Assembly (NCBI RefSeq): GCF_018294505.1
Contig: NC_057796.1
Span: forward strand, 189,933,597 to 189,997,596
Source of the DNA: Triticum aestivum
Lineage: Eukaryota > Streptophyta > Magnoliopsida > Poales > Poaceae
Direction of reading: 5' to 3'
Length of the DNA stretch: 64,000 nt
The notes under the pieces are model-generated. The model had not been told where the DNA came from. It saw only the letters and a list, made by a program, of their open reading frames with translations, and made no database searches. Both the position numbers and the translations under genes were made by a program. This document shows positions 1 through 12,358 of this stretch, piece after piece; position 1 is the stretch's first letter, and each line of letters starts with the position of its first letter.

Positions 1-3000
1 GCTCGCCCTTGTTATATTTACTTGCACCTTAAGATGTTAGTGCCAAACGGGACGGTCACGGTTCATGGTGACCGGAAAGTCGCCCTGGAGTGCGAGGAAG
101 GAGATGCTGCTAATGCAGAATCAGCTTGTGCTACTGAGGAGCTCAAGTTTTATAAGGAAAATGTTGACCCGGCCGATATGACCCCTCTGAAGAAGCCCAG
201 TACTGAGCAAGACCCTTTTTCGAAGTTTAAGTCAGCTGATGACACTAAACGGGTGGATTTTGTTCCTGGCAACTCACCTCAGCAGTTCACCATAGGGGCT
301 AATATGGATCCCAAATAGGAAAGTGCGTTCATCGAGTTCACCCATGTGAATCGGGACATCTTTGCATGGAAACCTTCCGACATGCCAGGTGTACCGAGAT
401 AATTCGCTGAGCACAACCTTAATGTGGATCCCAAGTTTAAGCCGGTTAAATAGTTCCTCTGTCGTTTCAATGAAGAGCGATGTAAGGCTATTGGAGAAGA
501 AGTAGCCCGACTCTTAGTGGCTGGGTTTATCATGGATGTTTTTCACCCTAAGTGGTTGGCTCACCCCGTACTCGTACTTAAGAAGAATGGCACGTGGCGC
601 ATGTGTGTTGATTACACAGATCTCAGCCAGGCCTATCCAGCTGATCCATTTGCTCTCCCCCGTATCGACCAAATCATTGATGCAATGACGGGTTGTGAGA
701 GTCTATGATTCCTGGATGCTTATTCTGGTTATCATCAGATCAAGATGGCAGTTAAAGGACAAGAGAATACATCCTTTATCCAACCTCTTGGGGCTTTCTG
801 CTAAGTTTCTATGCCTTTTGGGCTCAAGAGTGCTCAGGCGACTTATCAGCGCGTTGAGAATTGTCTTAATAGTCAGATTGGGCATAACGTTCATGCTTAT
901 GTGGATGATATTGTAGTCAAATCCATGAAGAAGGAGACTCTCCTGGATGATTTGAGAGAAACTTTTGAAAATCTCCGGGTCTACAAGATGATGCTTAACC
1001 CGGCCAAATGTGTTTTCGCATGCCTGCAGGCAATTTGCAAGGTTTCCTGGTCTCAGAACGGGGCATTGAGGCTAATCCGGAGAAGATTAAGGCCATCACT
1101 TCACTTTCCAAGCCGGCATGTATCAATGGCGTCCAGCGTTTGGCGGGTCGCATGGCGGCTTTGAGCCGGTTCATAAATTGCTTGGGAGAGAAGGCAATTC
1201 CTTTATATCAGATGATGAAGAAGACATACCACTTTGTCTGGAGCGATGCGGCGGATCAAGCGTTTGCGGCCCTGAAGAAGCAGTTAGCTGAGCCGCCCGT
1301 CTTGGCTGCTCCTATAGACAAAGAGGCTCTTGTACGTGGCTGCTAATAACAAGGCGGTCAGTGTGGCTGTTGTCGTGGAGTGCAAGGAGGCGGGTAAAGA
1401 GTACCCAGTTCAACGGCCGGCTTTCTACATCAGTGTGGTTTTGACTGAGTCCAAGCAAAGATACCACATTGGCAGAAGCTGGTGTTTGTTGTGTCCATGG
1501 CGAGTCATAAGTTGAAACATTATTTCCTTGGGTATCCTATTATTGTCGTCAGCTCTGCTCCTTTGGGGGATATTATTCAAAACAGAGAAGCCACAGGCCG
1601 GGTTGCTAAGTGGGCAATTGAGCTTGGGCCGCATAATTTGATGTATGTGCCAAGAACAACCATTAAGTCTGAAGCTTTGGTGGATTTCATCAATGACTGG
1701 ACATAATTGCAGACACCCGAGGAGAAGCCTGATGACACATATTGGATAATCCACTTTCATGGTTCCAGGAAATTGGAAGGCTCGGGGGCTGGAGTTATTT
1801 TGACTTCCCCACGAGGTGATAAATTCTGTTATGTTTTAAGGTTAATGTTTCCTTGTACTAACAATGCAGCTGAGTATGAAGCCTTGCTCCATGGGATCCT
1901 TATGGCCAAGGAGATGAATTTAAGCCAGGTAAAATGTCTGGGCGACTCAGACTTATTGGCTTAGCAAGTGTCAGGCAAGTAGGACTCTAAAGACCCGCTC
2001 ATGGTAGTTTATTGTCAGGCTGTTAAAAGCATTGCTGGTCACTTTAAGGGTTACCAGGTGGATCACATTGATCGACAGAACAATGAGGCGGCTGATGCGC
2101 TGTCCCGTCTTGGGTCTCACCGTAAGACGGTACCTTCTAATGTTTTCCTTGTTGTTTTACATACTCCTTCGGTCAAGTTACCATCTGAGGAGGATCTTGC
2201 TATACCTGATCCGGAGGGTCATCTAGTGGTGGCTCTTCATGCTATTCCTGACTGGACGCTACTTTACCTGGCCTATCTTAGTCGTGGTGAGTTACCAGAA
2301 GATGAAAACTTGGTGCGACAGATCACTCGGCGGTCTAAATATATGACTATTAAGGATGTTGAGTTACATCGAGGCAGTGTGACTGGCGTCTTCCAACGTT
2401 GTGTCTCTCCTGAAGAAGGCCATGAGATTTTGCAAGAGATAAATGTGGTCAGCTGCGGTCATCATGTCGGATCACGATCACTGGTGGCCAAGGCTTTTCC
2501 GCATGTATTTTTCTGGTTAACGGCTCATGCAGACACAGTGGACATTGTTAGTAACTGTGATGGGTGTCAGAAATTCGCAATACAAGCTCATGTGCCGGCT
2601 CAAGAATTGCGGATGATCCCAATCACTTGGACGTTTGCGATCTAGGGGCTTGATACAGTTGGACCTTTCAAGAGATCGAAGGATAAAAAGAACCACCTTT
2701 TGGTGGCGGTTGACAAGTTTACCAAGTGGGTTGAGGCAAAGCCGGTCAGTAATTGTGAGGCAACTCTGCAGTTCAGTTTGTCAAGAAGTTGGTTTTCTTC
2801 TTTGGTTATCCTCATAGTATCATCACTGATAACGGGACAAATTTGTCTAAAGGTGCTATGAAAGAGTTTTGTCAAAGGGAGCACATCAGGCTTGATGTTT
2901 CATCAGTTGCACATCCTCAGTCCAATGGTCAAGCAGAACGTGCTAACCAGGAGATCTTTAGAGGTATCAAACCCCGGCTCATGGTTCCTCTAAAACGGAC

Positions 3001-3563
3001 TCTGGGTTGTTGGGTGGAAGAGCTTCCTTCCGTTCTTTGGGGCATCAGAACCACCCCCAACAGATCAATGGGTTATACACCCTTCTTCATGTTTATGGAG
3101 CTGAAGCAGTTCTCCCCAGCGATATTCATCATGACTCGCCCAGAGTGGCGGCCTATGTGGAGGATGACAATGAGACGACGCGTCAGAATGCTTTGGATGC
3201 TCTTGAGGAGGAGCGTGACCTTGTGGCGGCTCATTCAGCAATATATCAGCAAGACCTACATCGCTATCACAGCCATAGAGTTCGAAGTCGGACCTTTCAG
3301 CAAGCTGACTTAGTGCTCCATTTGATTCAAGACCAGACAAGGATGCATAAGCTTTCGCCACCTTGGGAATGACCTTTTGTGGTCAGGAATATCTCAACAA
3401 CGGGTCTTACTACCTCATTGCCATACGAGAACACAAGGATTCCTACAAATCTGAAGAGGAGACCAGTAGGCCATGGAACATTGCTCATCTTCGGCCTTAC
3501 TACACTTGAGGCGTTGGCTCTCATCGTTGTATATACCTTCATTGATGTACATATCTTTTTATG
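1..3563 (+). pseudogene. Ty3/gypsy LTR retrotransposon pol relic (protease tail, RT, RNase H, integrase)
   Basis: Decayed polyprotein that copied the element's RNA and integrated the cDNA. In order I see a protease/RT linker (22-318); reverse transcriptase with FLDAYSGYHQ near 708, MPFGLKSAQATYQ at 811 and the catalytic YVDD box near 898; an RNase H region (about 1707-2120, motifs GSRKLEGSGAG, NNAAEYEALLHG, GDSD); and integrase (zinc-binding HH..CC near 2455-2580, core TDNGTNL near 2826, QAERANQE near 2930). The order RT-RH-IN is gypsy. The RNase H style resembles the Tat/Retand lineage, which is an inference. The frame is broken repeatedly: in-frame stops at 451, 706, 1962, 1980 and 2643, plus several frameshifts. 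The 5' LTR and gag lie outside the window. It is inactive. Confidence 0.9.
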
Positions 3564-3658
3564 ATCAAACATAATAAAGCCGGCATCCCCAAATTTCGGG
3601 GCCTTTGCCGTTTCATCTCAAATTTTCTAAGCAAGAGTCATTATTGAATACATCATAA

Positions 3659-3942
3659 TGTCACTTGGGGCTTCCTGCTCTATGAGCATAGCTTCATAGC
3701 CCTCTTGATCAGCTTTTATGACATGTTATAGGTCATTTGGGGGCTTCCTGCTCTATGAGCAAAGCTTCATAACCCTCTTGATCATCTTTTATGCCATGTT
3801 ATAGGTCATTTGGGGGTTTCCTTCTCTATGAGCATAGCTTCATAACCCTCTTGACCAACTTTCATGCCAAAGGTCGCTTGGGGGTTTCCTGCTCTATGAG
3901 CATAGCTTCATAACCCACTTCACCGGCTTTCATGGCATAACT
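3659..3942 (+). repeat. four imperfect ~70-bp tandem repeats
   Basis: Each unit contains a variant of 'cttcctgctctatgagcata' followed by 'gcttcataaccctcttgatc'. Units start near 3661, 3733, 3806 and 3874, so spacing is 72, 73 and 68 bp. The last unit is the most divergent. Short repeats of this kind are common in gypsy 3' UTRs and LTRs; no function can be read from them. Confidence 0.85.
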
Positions 3943-3990
3943 GGGTTAAGCCTGCCTGTTTGCAACTTGCTACTCCGCCAGGTGACCCGC

Positions 3991-4225
3991 CGTACTCTTG
4001 AAAGTCATTCTTTTAAGTAAAGACCCTTAAATCATCAAAGTTTAAACGGCGGCTTAAGTCACGTGAGGGCCGGCTTACAGTGAGCTAGGATAAACTCACC
4101 TGTCTGCTGTAATCTCTCTGCTATGTGGCCCGTTCGTACTCTTAACTGTCAATCTTTTAACTAAGACCCTGAACTGGTTAAGGTTCAAATGACGTATTTA
4201 TGTCACGTGAGAGCCAGCTTATGGG
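3991..4225 (+). repeat. diverged ~144-bp direct repeat
   Basis: Two copies start with 'cgtactctt' near 3991 and 4135. Both run through 'ctttta..taa.gaccct' to a shared 'gtcacgtgag.gcc.gctta' segment. The 'cacgtg' core is a palindrome (G-box type hexamer), which could be promoter-related if this is an LTR; that is inference. Confidence 0.6.
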
Positions 4226-4683
4226 ATAAAAGGATATCATGCCAAGCTTCTTTGAAGCAAAAATAAATTGAGTTTTTTTTCAATAATCAATCTATTTTGG
4301 TCGTGCCTTGACAGTCGGCTTAACAAATATTTGAGTTGTACATGCTCTTTCTTTTCTGTTTTTGCAGAAGCTTTTTACAGATGAGAAGTTGCCGGGTTAT
4401 ATAGATCCAGGTTATGTTGCTCTATATTGACCTTATCGAGGCTATATGCCGCCAATGTGATCTTTTCATAGACTGGATATGACCATAAGTCGCCCTGGAT
4501 TGTTGGGTTATTTAACTCACCTTGGATTGTGACTCTAAGTCGCCAGTACAAGACACTATTGAATCTTTTACAGATTACATATCAAGCTTTCAAGAAATTT
4601 TGGCAAAGTTGAGAGACCAAATGATCAAAAAGAGTGCGTTGTTGAAGCATAGTTGGCAAAACAATGCACGAAGGCATGGCAGA

Positions 4684-7600
4684 TGTCACATCCCTAGCTT
4701 TACCTTAGCCTTGGACTAGCTTGGTTGTTGCATCATGTTTAAACTCAAATGAAATTTGAATTGAGGAATTTTCAAAGCCTCAGAATCCTTTTTAAAATGA
4801 TCAAGATAAAATTGCTTCAAATAAGTCCAAGAAAATGTTCCTGTTATCCTATGGAAATATTGGCAAGAGGTAAAATCCAAACCAATATTTTTGGTGTCTC
4901 AGAAACATTTATTTTGGGCATTTGAATTAATCAATAGCTATTTGAATTGGATTTATATCTACTATTAAATAAATATAGGTCCAATAATTCTGAAATATTT
5001 TGTGGAGCTTTGGTTTCATTCTTTTAGCTTCTAAAAATATTTTTAGAAGCAACAAAATTGAATTGGTTTCAAAACCAAATTCAAAACAAACCTGCAAAAT
5101 AGAAAACAGAACATAATTAGAAAAAAAACAGAGGGAGAGAGGGAAAACCCACCTGACACTTACCGCAGCCCACTGGCGAGCCCAGCTGGCCGGCCCAGCC
5201 CACCAGGGGCTCCTCCCTGTCGTCTTCCCCCTTGCCAGGAGGACGAGCGCGTGGCCGGCGCGCGCGAGCACGGGTCCGACCACCTCCTGCTTGCTTGCCG
5301 CTGCTGGAGTCGGCCCCGAGCGCCACGTGCATCGCCCGACCTTCCCCTGGACCTCTCTCACTCTCCCTTGGCTTCCTCCCCCTTCTCTGCTCTCTCCCCG
5401 CACGCGCCCGAGCGGAGCTAGTCGCCGCCGTTCGCTGCCACTGCGTCCAGCGCCTCCCCCTCGACCTCCTGTCGTGCCTGCGAGCTCCGTCTCGACGTCC
5501 CCGACCCCCTCGACGAGCCACGAGGCCCCAGATGCACTGTAACGCCGCCACCGATGCTTTTCCCCTCCTCGGCCGCCGGAGATCGACCTCGCCGCCCCGC
5601 TCAGCTCCGGCCTTCCCCGAGCTCGCCGTCTGCACCGTTGCAACCGCCGTAATCCTCTCCCTCGAACCCCCTCTCTGTTGTCCCGTTTTCACGCCGTAGC
5701 TCCTATTTCACTGACGACCGAAGCCCGCCACCACCATGGATGTTGAGCCACGCGCAACCGAGCTTCGCTTGCTCGCCCTAGTGGCACAGACGTGCTCCTG
5801 GTGACCCCATGACGCCGTCTATGCCCTTGGTTGAGCTCCCCGTGCTCCGCCACGCCGCGCCCGTGCAAACCCGTAGCTGCGCTGCCGCCATAACTCGTCA
5901 CCGGCGAGATTCCAGCCGCCCCGCGACCCCCTGTCTGGCCCATTGGATGCGCTCGAGCAAGGGCTTCTCCCCGATGCCTTCTGCATGACAAACCGCGGCC
6001 CCTAGCGCTTTCCCGACGCACGTCCGCCGCAGCAAATGGTCGCCAGCGGCTGAACGCCGGCAGGACAACGTGGCAACGTTGTTAATTGCTAATGACCCTG
6101 CTGATCACTCTCTAGAGCCACTGACATGTGGGCCCCAGCGCCTGTTTAGGTTAGTTTAATTTCTGTTTACTTTAGTTCATAACCAATTGGACCCACCTGT
6201 CATCATTGACTTTGCTGACGTGTACGTTGACCGGGCCCACATGTCTGTGACCCTAGCCTGCACTTTGTCACTGACGCGTGGACCCCACTGGTCAAGTTTG
6301 ACCTGGACCGGCCCAGTTGACCTGCTGACGTCACAGTCACGTAGTGCTGACGCAGTAATGCCCTTTTCTGGATTTCTTCTTATTTAGGAAATTCCAGAAA
6401 ATAGTGCTAACTTCAAAAATTCATAGAAATTAATCTGTAACTCCAAATGAAATAATTTATATATGAAAAATGAACAGAAAAATCCAATCTATCATCTGTA
6501 CTGGTTTCATGCATGTTAAAGCAACTTAACCCTACTGTTTATATCAAAACATGATAAAGCACTATATAAATTCATAAGATGAGTTTGGGGTTGAATCTTT
6601 GGTTCAAAATGGCTCAAACCCATCTGGTTGTAGTTGCATTAGCCCAACACACTCATTTTGCCATGTCATGATCATGCATGATCTTGTGCATTGCATTGAT
6701 TGTGTTTTCTTCTCTGTTGCCGGTGTTTGTCCCCTCTGCGTAGACGTGGTTTCGACGATGAGTCCGTTGACACCGATGAAGAGTTATATCATCTTCAGAA
6801 GTGCCAGGCAAGCAAAAGCCCCTTGTTCATTCTAATACAATCCCACTCTCTCGCTACTGCTCTCTTTTACTGCATTAGGACAACAATGATTCAACTGTTA
6901 CATGCTGCGGTAGTTGAACCCCTTTTCCTCTGCATGACATGTCATTGCCATAGTAAATAGATCAAACCCACTAGCATGAGTAGGAGTTGTTTGAGCCCTG
7001 ATATGCCTACTCATTCATGCTTGTTTGTCATGCCTGCTACTGCTTAGAGTTGAGTCGGGTCTGATTCACCGGGGATGAGTTGGAGGTGTGTGAACATGTC
7101 CTACTGTTGAGAGCTAAGTGTGTGAACACGATTTAGTAGAGGTATCGATGAGAGGCCATGTAGGAGTACATGGTGGGTTGTTTCATTGAAGCCGTCCTTA
7201 GGAACTGAGTTCTGTGTTTGTGATCCATGAACAGCTACTACCATGCATTGGGCCTGAAACCAATGGACTCTCTCGGCTTCTTAACCACCCTTGTCCTCTA
7301 TCTAGGAGTTGCAAGTAGTTTCTGGTGTTTGTAGTATGCTGGAGGCCGTGCGCAGCGCTGACCCGAGGGGTGGGCTGTGATGCGGTAGGCACGTGGCACG
7401 GTGTACCGGGCGCCCGTTTGGTGTCTCGGGAACCCTTCTCACATCGTTCGGGGCCGTATGTGGAAACTTGGGCCGGACTCCCTGCGGATGGAACCTGAAT
7501 AGACGATAAACCTGGACTAGAGACTTGAGTGTTTAGGTAGGCCGTGGCCGACTCCCTCGCCAGGCTTCCGCTTGAAGGTTGCCGAGATACACGACGTGTA

Positions 7601-8903
7601 CATGGTGGTAAGTGGCGAGAGCGTGTGTGAAGAAGTACACCCCTACAGGGTTATAAATGATCTATTCGAATAGCCGTGTCCGCGGTAAAGGACTTCTGGG
7701 TTGCCTATAACAGTTCATAGACAAGTGAAAGTGGATACCCTAAAACTCGCAAGATAAGCGTGAGTGCTATGGATGGCGTTCTCGTAGGTAGACGAGAGCG
7801 GATCCATAGTGGTGTATTGATATGGTGAATATGTGGACTCGTGTGCACCACCTCAAAGAGTTACTTGCAGTCATAGTTTAGGATAGCCACTGAGTCAAAG
7901 CTGGCTTGCTGCAGTCAAACTCCACCACCCCCTTTATTGATACTAATGCATATGTAGCTAGTTCTGATGTAAATCTTGCTGGGTACATTTGTACTCACGT
8001 TTGCCTATTTTATGTTTTTGCAGAGAGACATCAGTCTCACTAGTAGTTTCGCGTGGACTTCGACGTTTAGCTTGTTACCTCAGCTACGATCTTGTGCCCT
8101 CGGCAGGGTCTTGTAGATAGTCAGGCTTCTCAGCCTTCCTCATTTGTAGTTGTCTGTACTCAGACAAGTTAAGCTTCCGCATGTGCTTGTTGTTTGTATG
8201 CTCTGTATGTTGGGGTCATGCGACCCATGTTTGTAATACTTGGCTCCTTGGAGCCTAATGAATAAATACTTGAGTCGTAGAGTTATGTTGTGATGCCATG
8301 ATGTATTTACACATATCTAGCATATTGTGTGTATGATTGAAATGCTTGGTATGTGTGGGATCCGACAACCTAGTTGTTTATCCTTGGTATCCTCTCTTAT
8401 GGGGAAATGTAGTCTTGTGCTTCCATGAGCCATAGTAGTCCGCTACAGCCCTGTTCACCGGAGTCCTGCTAGCCCAGTACTACTGCTCCGGAACACTTGA
8501 CTGCCGGCATGTGATTCACTTCCTTCCTGTGTCTGTCCCTTCGGGGAAATGTCATGCGGTGACATCCGGAGTCCTGCCTAGCCTGCTACGGCCCGGTTCA
8601 TCGGAGTCCTGTTAGCCCAGTGCTACAGCCCGGATTCGCACGCTGCTGACCGACATGCTCGATGTTGATTCATGTATGCCTGTCCCCGTAAGTTAGTGCC
8701 ACTTGGGGTTCATGACTAGTCATGTTGGCCCGGGTTCTCTGTCATATTGATGCTAGCAACACTATCATATACGTCAGACAAAAGGCGCAAATGGTCCCGG
8801 GCCATGGTAAGGCGACACCGTGGGGAATACCGTGCGTGAGGCCGCAAAGTGATATGAGGTGTTACCGGCTAGATCGATGTGACTTGGACTTGGGGTCCTG
8901 ACA
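4684..8903 (+). repeat. LARD LTR copy 1 (4220 bp)
   Basis: It begins TGTCACATCCCTAGC and ends CCTGACA, matching LTR copy 2 along its length with a few percent difference by eye. It contains a GC-rich block (about 5150-6080), open on both strands only because of base composition; an AT-rich middle; and a 3' portion with imperfect internal repeats of 'ccggagtcctg' (8455-8640). A candidate polyadenylation signal AATAAA lies at 8261-8266. The many apparent ORFs are not coding: they are shared with the other LTR and lie in overlapping frames. Confidence 0.9.
8261..8266 (+). promoter_or_regulatory. candidate polyadenylation signal in LTR1
   Basis: The hexamer AATAAA sits at the same relative place as 15931-15936 in LTR2, about 640 bp from the LTR end. 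It may mark the R/U5 boundary region. This is a motif match only. Confidence 0.35.
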
Positions 8904-8920
8904 GCTTTGGTATCGGAGCG
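8904..8920 (+). promoter_or_regulatory. primer-binding site after LTR1 (mutated)
   Basis: TTGGTATCGGAGC directly follows the LTR end and resembles the complement of the initiator tRNA-Met 3' end. It differs from the canonical TGGTATCAGAGC by one A to G change, whereas the copy after LTR2 is canonical. Confidence 0.8.
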
Positions 8921-11900
8921 TGACTGCCTGTAGGATTACCAAGCCAAACTAGTCGAAGTTGAGTCTAGAAATGCTTTAGTTATATAAGGGAATTGATTGT
9001 GGAAGGGAACGTAAGGCTCTTTTTACTCCTTTACCTTATGTCCTCTAATCTGAGTCACCCTCTTCTCTTCTACGGGGATTTAGAAGTAGGCCTTCTCATC
9101 TATCTATCAGGATGACGTTTTACTAATCTGTATACTTATAAGATTGTTGGATTTAAGCCCCAGTTCAGTTTCTACTACTTCCGTGTGTTCATAGTTGGCC
9201 TCAGAACCTTGATATTGTGCTTCTGAGTGGTTATGCCACCATTTTTTCAGGATGTCTCAAATCCTTTGAGCATTTACAGCCGTTATGCTGTCCGAGTCAT
9301 CCCAGGTTTCTAAACCATCTGATGCATTTGCAAAATCCTTTTCCTCTGGTTTTGTTGTTCTTTTAGGCCAGGTTAATCACACTAATTGCCGAGTTGAGGT
9401 ATTCTATTGCCTCGACATATATGTTGGAGTTATTATTATGACCCTAGGTGTCTTAGGGAGTCACCTAGTAATCTAGCAATGCTTTGTATTCCCAGTGTGA
9501 TGATTCTGGCCATTATTCTCGAAAGCATCCCGTGATGGCATTTAGTTAGTAGACATTCTATTTCTGGTTTTTTGAACCCAAGGTTCACTCTACTTAATCT
9601 GTGTAGATAGTGTTGCTCGTTCCTGTACGATATTAGTGACCTTGTGATAATCTTCGAGGTCCGTGGTATATCATTCTTCCAAATACCATGAACCATCCTT
9701 GGCAGAATTCCTCGTTGAACCAAAAGATCACAACAAGAGTGCTCTCGAGGAGTTCCCCATTCTATATTGTGACTCTGCCAATTCTACCTCTCTGCATGGG
9801 TTATCCGGAAGAAATATGTTGAATTTGTTCGGCATACTAATCCATGCATCCACAACTCAGAAAAAACCTATGTCCCTTGAGTTGTTACTCTTCACTTGTA
9901 TTCTGACCATTGTCTATCAATCGATAGTCTACAATATGTGCGCATTCGTTCGTCGATGCCTATTATCCCTGTGGTTCGTTAAGCCGTTCTATTTCAGAAT
10001 GAGTAGGAGAAACAAACTCCAGTACCTCATCCATATCTAGGATTGGGTCAAAGCAATTGTATTCCGCAGATCAAATTGCCAATCCAGCCTTTGATCTGTT
10101 CTACCTTGGGATATTACCATCTTTATATCAAGAATGTCATGGGAATTGCACACCCTCTTATGAGTTCTTGATGCAGTGATACTTCTCGCCATCATCATTC
10201 ATTTCTCGGTCTCCATGTTATTGTAACCGGAATGCCGACAAGTGAACTGTGATGTGTGAAATCGATACTCCTAGCAACCTGGTTGCTTGGTAGTTAATGG
10301 ACAATATTCTCATTCTTAGCGTGTTGGTTATTGAATCATCATCCTAATATTGATCGTGCTACCTAGTCCTTATTTTGGGTGCACTCCTCGATCAATGAGT
10401 GAGGATTATTCAATCCCTTGCTTATTTGATCATATCTACTTGCTCTGAAAAGCAAGATTGTTCTCGAGCTTAGTAACATATCGATGGTTCGTGATGTTCC
10501 GAATATCTTCTCGGAAGTATTACCAGGTTGTCACCTGACCGCTATGTTGAGTTCCTGATCATGTTGGTTTTCCTCCAAACCACCCATTCTCCAGGAACCT
10601 GTGTGGGATACCCCTGAGCTAGTTGGTTAAGGCAAACAACAACTTGGAGAGTTGGAAGATAAAAACTTGTTTGACTTAGTTCATGTTAGGGGATCTCTTT
10701 GTGTGTGTGTGTGTGTGTTAAAGGAAGATTATATCTTCATCGATTGGTCCTCGTGATCAGTTGTTGGACCTATTGTTGTATCAAAACCTTGATTTGAGTT
10801 TGGGCTATCATCAAATCAAATCAGAACCAACGATGTTCAAAATGTTGTCTTACTCGTGGTTGATCCCTCGAGCATACACCATTATATCTTTTGGGTATGA
10901 CCAATGCTATCACTTGTTCACATAATTATGGAATTCCATCTCCATGGAAACCTAGATGAATTGTTGTTGAGCCCATCAGCAACACTGCTACCTTCTCCAT
11001 GATTCGTGTTGAACATCCAGCTAGTATTGGAAACTTTATAAGCATTATCTTCGTGTTCCGTTCATGAAGCATATGTTCGGATGAAAGAAGTGACTTCCTC
11101 TAATTCATGTGCATTCGATGCAAGTTGCCGCCGTGAATTCAAGAAAGTCAATGTTGCTTTCTCTGGAATCATCCCAAATCGGTCATGCATACGTGCGAAG
11201 TATTCTGTGGTTTGGAGACTTGCAACCTTCATTCTATATGTATGCCTAGCACACCAAGCCACTGATTGATTTGTTCAAGGATAATAAGTTCTAAGTGCTA
11301 GTCCTGAAGGTACCAGACGGATTTGTACAAGATTCCGTTATCCTCGATGATGGTTCCCAACCAGAACTCGATAGTGTTTTATTATAAGACTACCATGTGG
11401 TCATGCTTGTCTAGGACAGTGTGTTCACAGGTGTGTAGCAGAACCAGCTCATGTTTTGGAGCTTGCTATCGTAGTTCATCTCCCGAGAGTCTCGCAATGT
11501 TATCTCGTTGATTTGTGTTGCAACTCTTCTTTTCAGACATGTGAGTCTGAAGTATCCTGTTTCTAACCAGATCTGAATCTCAGGCAGATGTGATGGTTGG
11601 AACATTCCCGACATTTGCATTTTGTTCCCAGCTTGCACCCCATCGTGCCGATTTTCCATGGGCTGTCCTTCTCAGCAGTTGCTGTCCAGGATCATCTTCA
11701 AAAGTGGTCCTGCCATGGGTCCCATCCATTTTCGATGATAGGCAAAAATCATCCATTGCGTTGTCTTCAACAAGGTAGTCCACATCATCCATTCTAGTCA
11801 GAATATGCCATTCCTCCGAGATCCTTCAAGTAATCGATTGCAAATTGCCTTGGGCTGGTATGAAGATTTTCAATGATCTATGTATCAAAAGTAATTCTTT

Positions 11901-12345
11901 TTGCTACTTAAGGGAATAATTCTACGAGCCACCTTCCCTAAGGTGCCCCGGTATGGAGTCATGGCAATTAACTCCTCGCTACTTTGAAACCCATGCACCA
12001 TATTATCTAAGCGTGGAATTGTTGCCTATCAAATTGAACCTTTGTTATCAGTTTCTTTCCATCCGTCTTGATGTGTGTTTTGTGCCTCAGCTCAAGAGAT
12101 GTTTTCAACATCTCACTCCATGAGTTGATCTTGAGTCCTTGATCTTCGAGGAGAACGTTTCCTGTAGAGTTTATCTCTGTCGTCAATGCGTTGAATGAAG
12201 ATCTCGAAAGCAAAGACGTCAAGATCAATATGATGCAGTGAAGCTACTTCTTCGAGAAGGGCAGTTGGATCGAGAAGATTGTGATAGTTTGTGACCTCCT
12301 TTCTTCTTACCTCACGTCTTGAATCTCGGGACGAGATTCTTGTTT
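8921..12345 (+). other. LARD internal domain copy 1, no coding capacity
   Basis: About 3.4 kb between PBS and polypurine tract. Every frame is closed by frequent stops; only short chance ORFs occur, mostly duplicated in the truncated second copy. LARD internal domains are known to be non-coding and thought to carry conserved RNA structure for packaging. A (GT)9 microsatellite lies at 10701-10718. Confidence 0.8.
10701..10718 (+). repeat. (GT)n microsatellite
   Basis: Nine GT dinucleotides inside LARD internal copy 1. The equivalent tract in copy 2 is longer and interrupted by one C. Confidence 0.95.
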
Positions 12346-12358
12346 AGTGGGGGTGAGT
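12346..12358 (+). promoter_or_regulatory. polypurine tract before LTR2
   Basis: AGTGGGGGTGAGT lies immediately 5' of the TG that opens LTR2, the position where plus-strand DNA synthesis is primed in LTR retroelements. Confidence 0.85.

Larger units (their letters stand above)
3564..4683 (+). mobile_element. non-coding 3' tail / possible LTR of the gypsy element
   Basis: AT-moderate DNA directly downstream of the integrase reading frame. It holds two sets of internal tandem repeats (annotated separately) and no convincing gene. It probably includes the 3' untranslated region and perhaps part of a 3' LTR of the upstream gypsy element, but I could not define LTR termini. Around 4540-4680 a short open stretch reads as a helical, lysine-rich peptide. 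I do not recognise it and do not call it a gene. Confidence 0.5.

Noticed and set aside
4522..4719. 65-codon ORF with a helical, Lys/Gln-rich peptide
   Set aside because: It runs into the LARD LTR start at 4684, has no recognised domain and no neighbouring exon.
4927..6021. Long overlapping ORFs on both strands (up to 238 codons) in GC-rich DNA
   Set aside because: They lie inside a LARD LTR, are duplicated with indels at 12757-13807, overlap in several frames, and encode only Arg/Pro/Ala low-complexity sequence.
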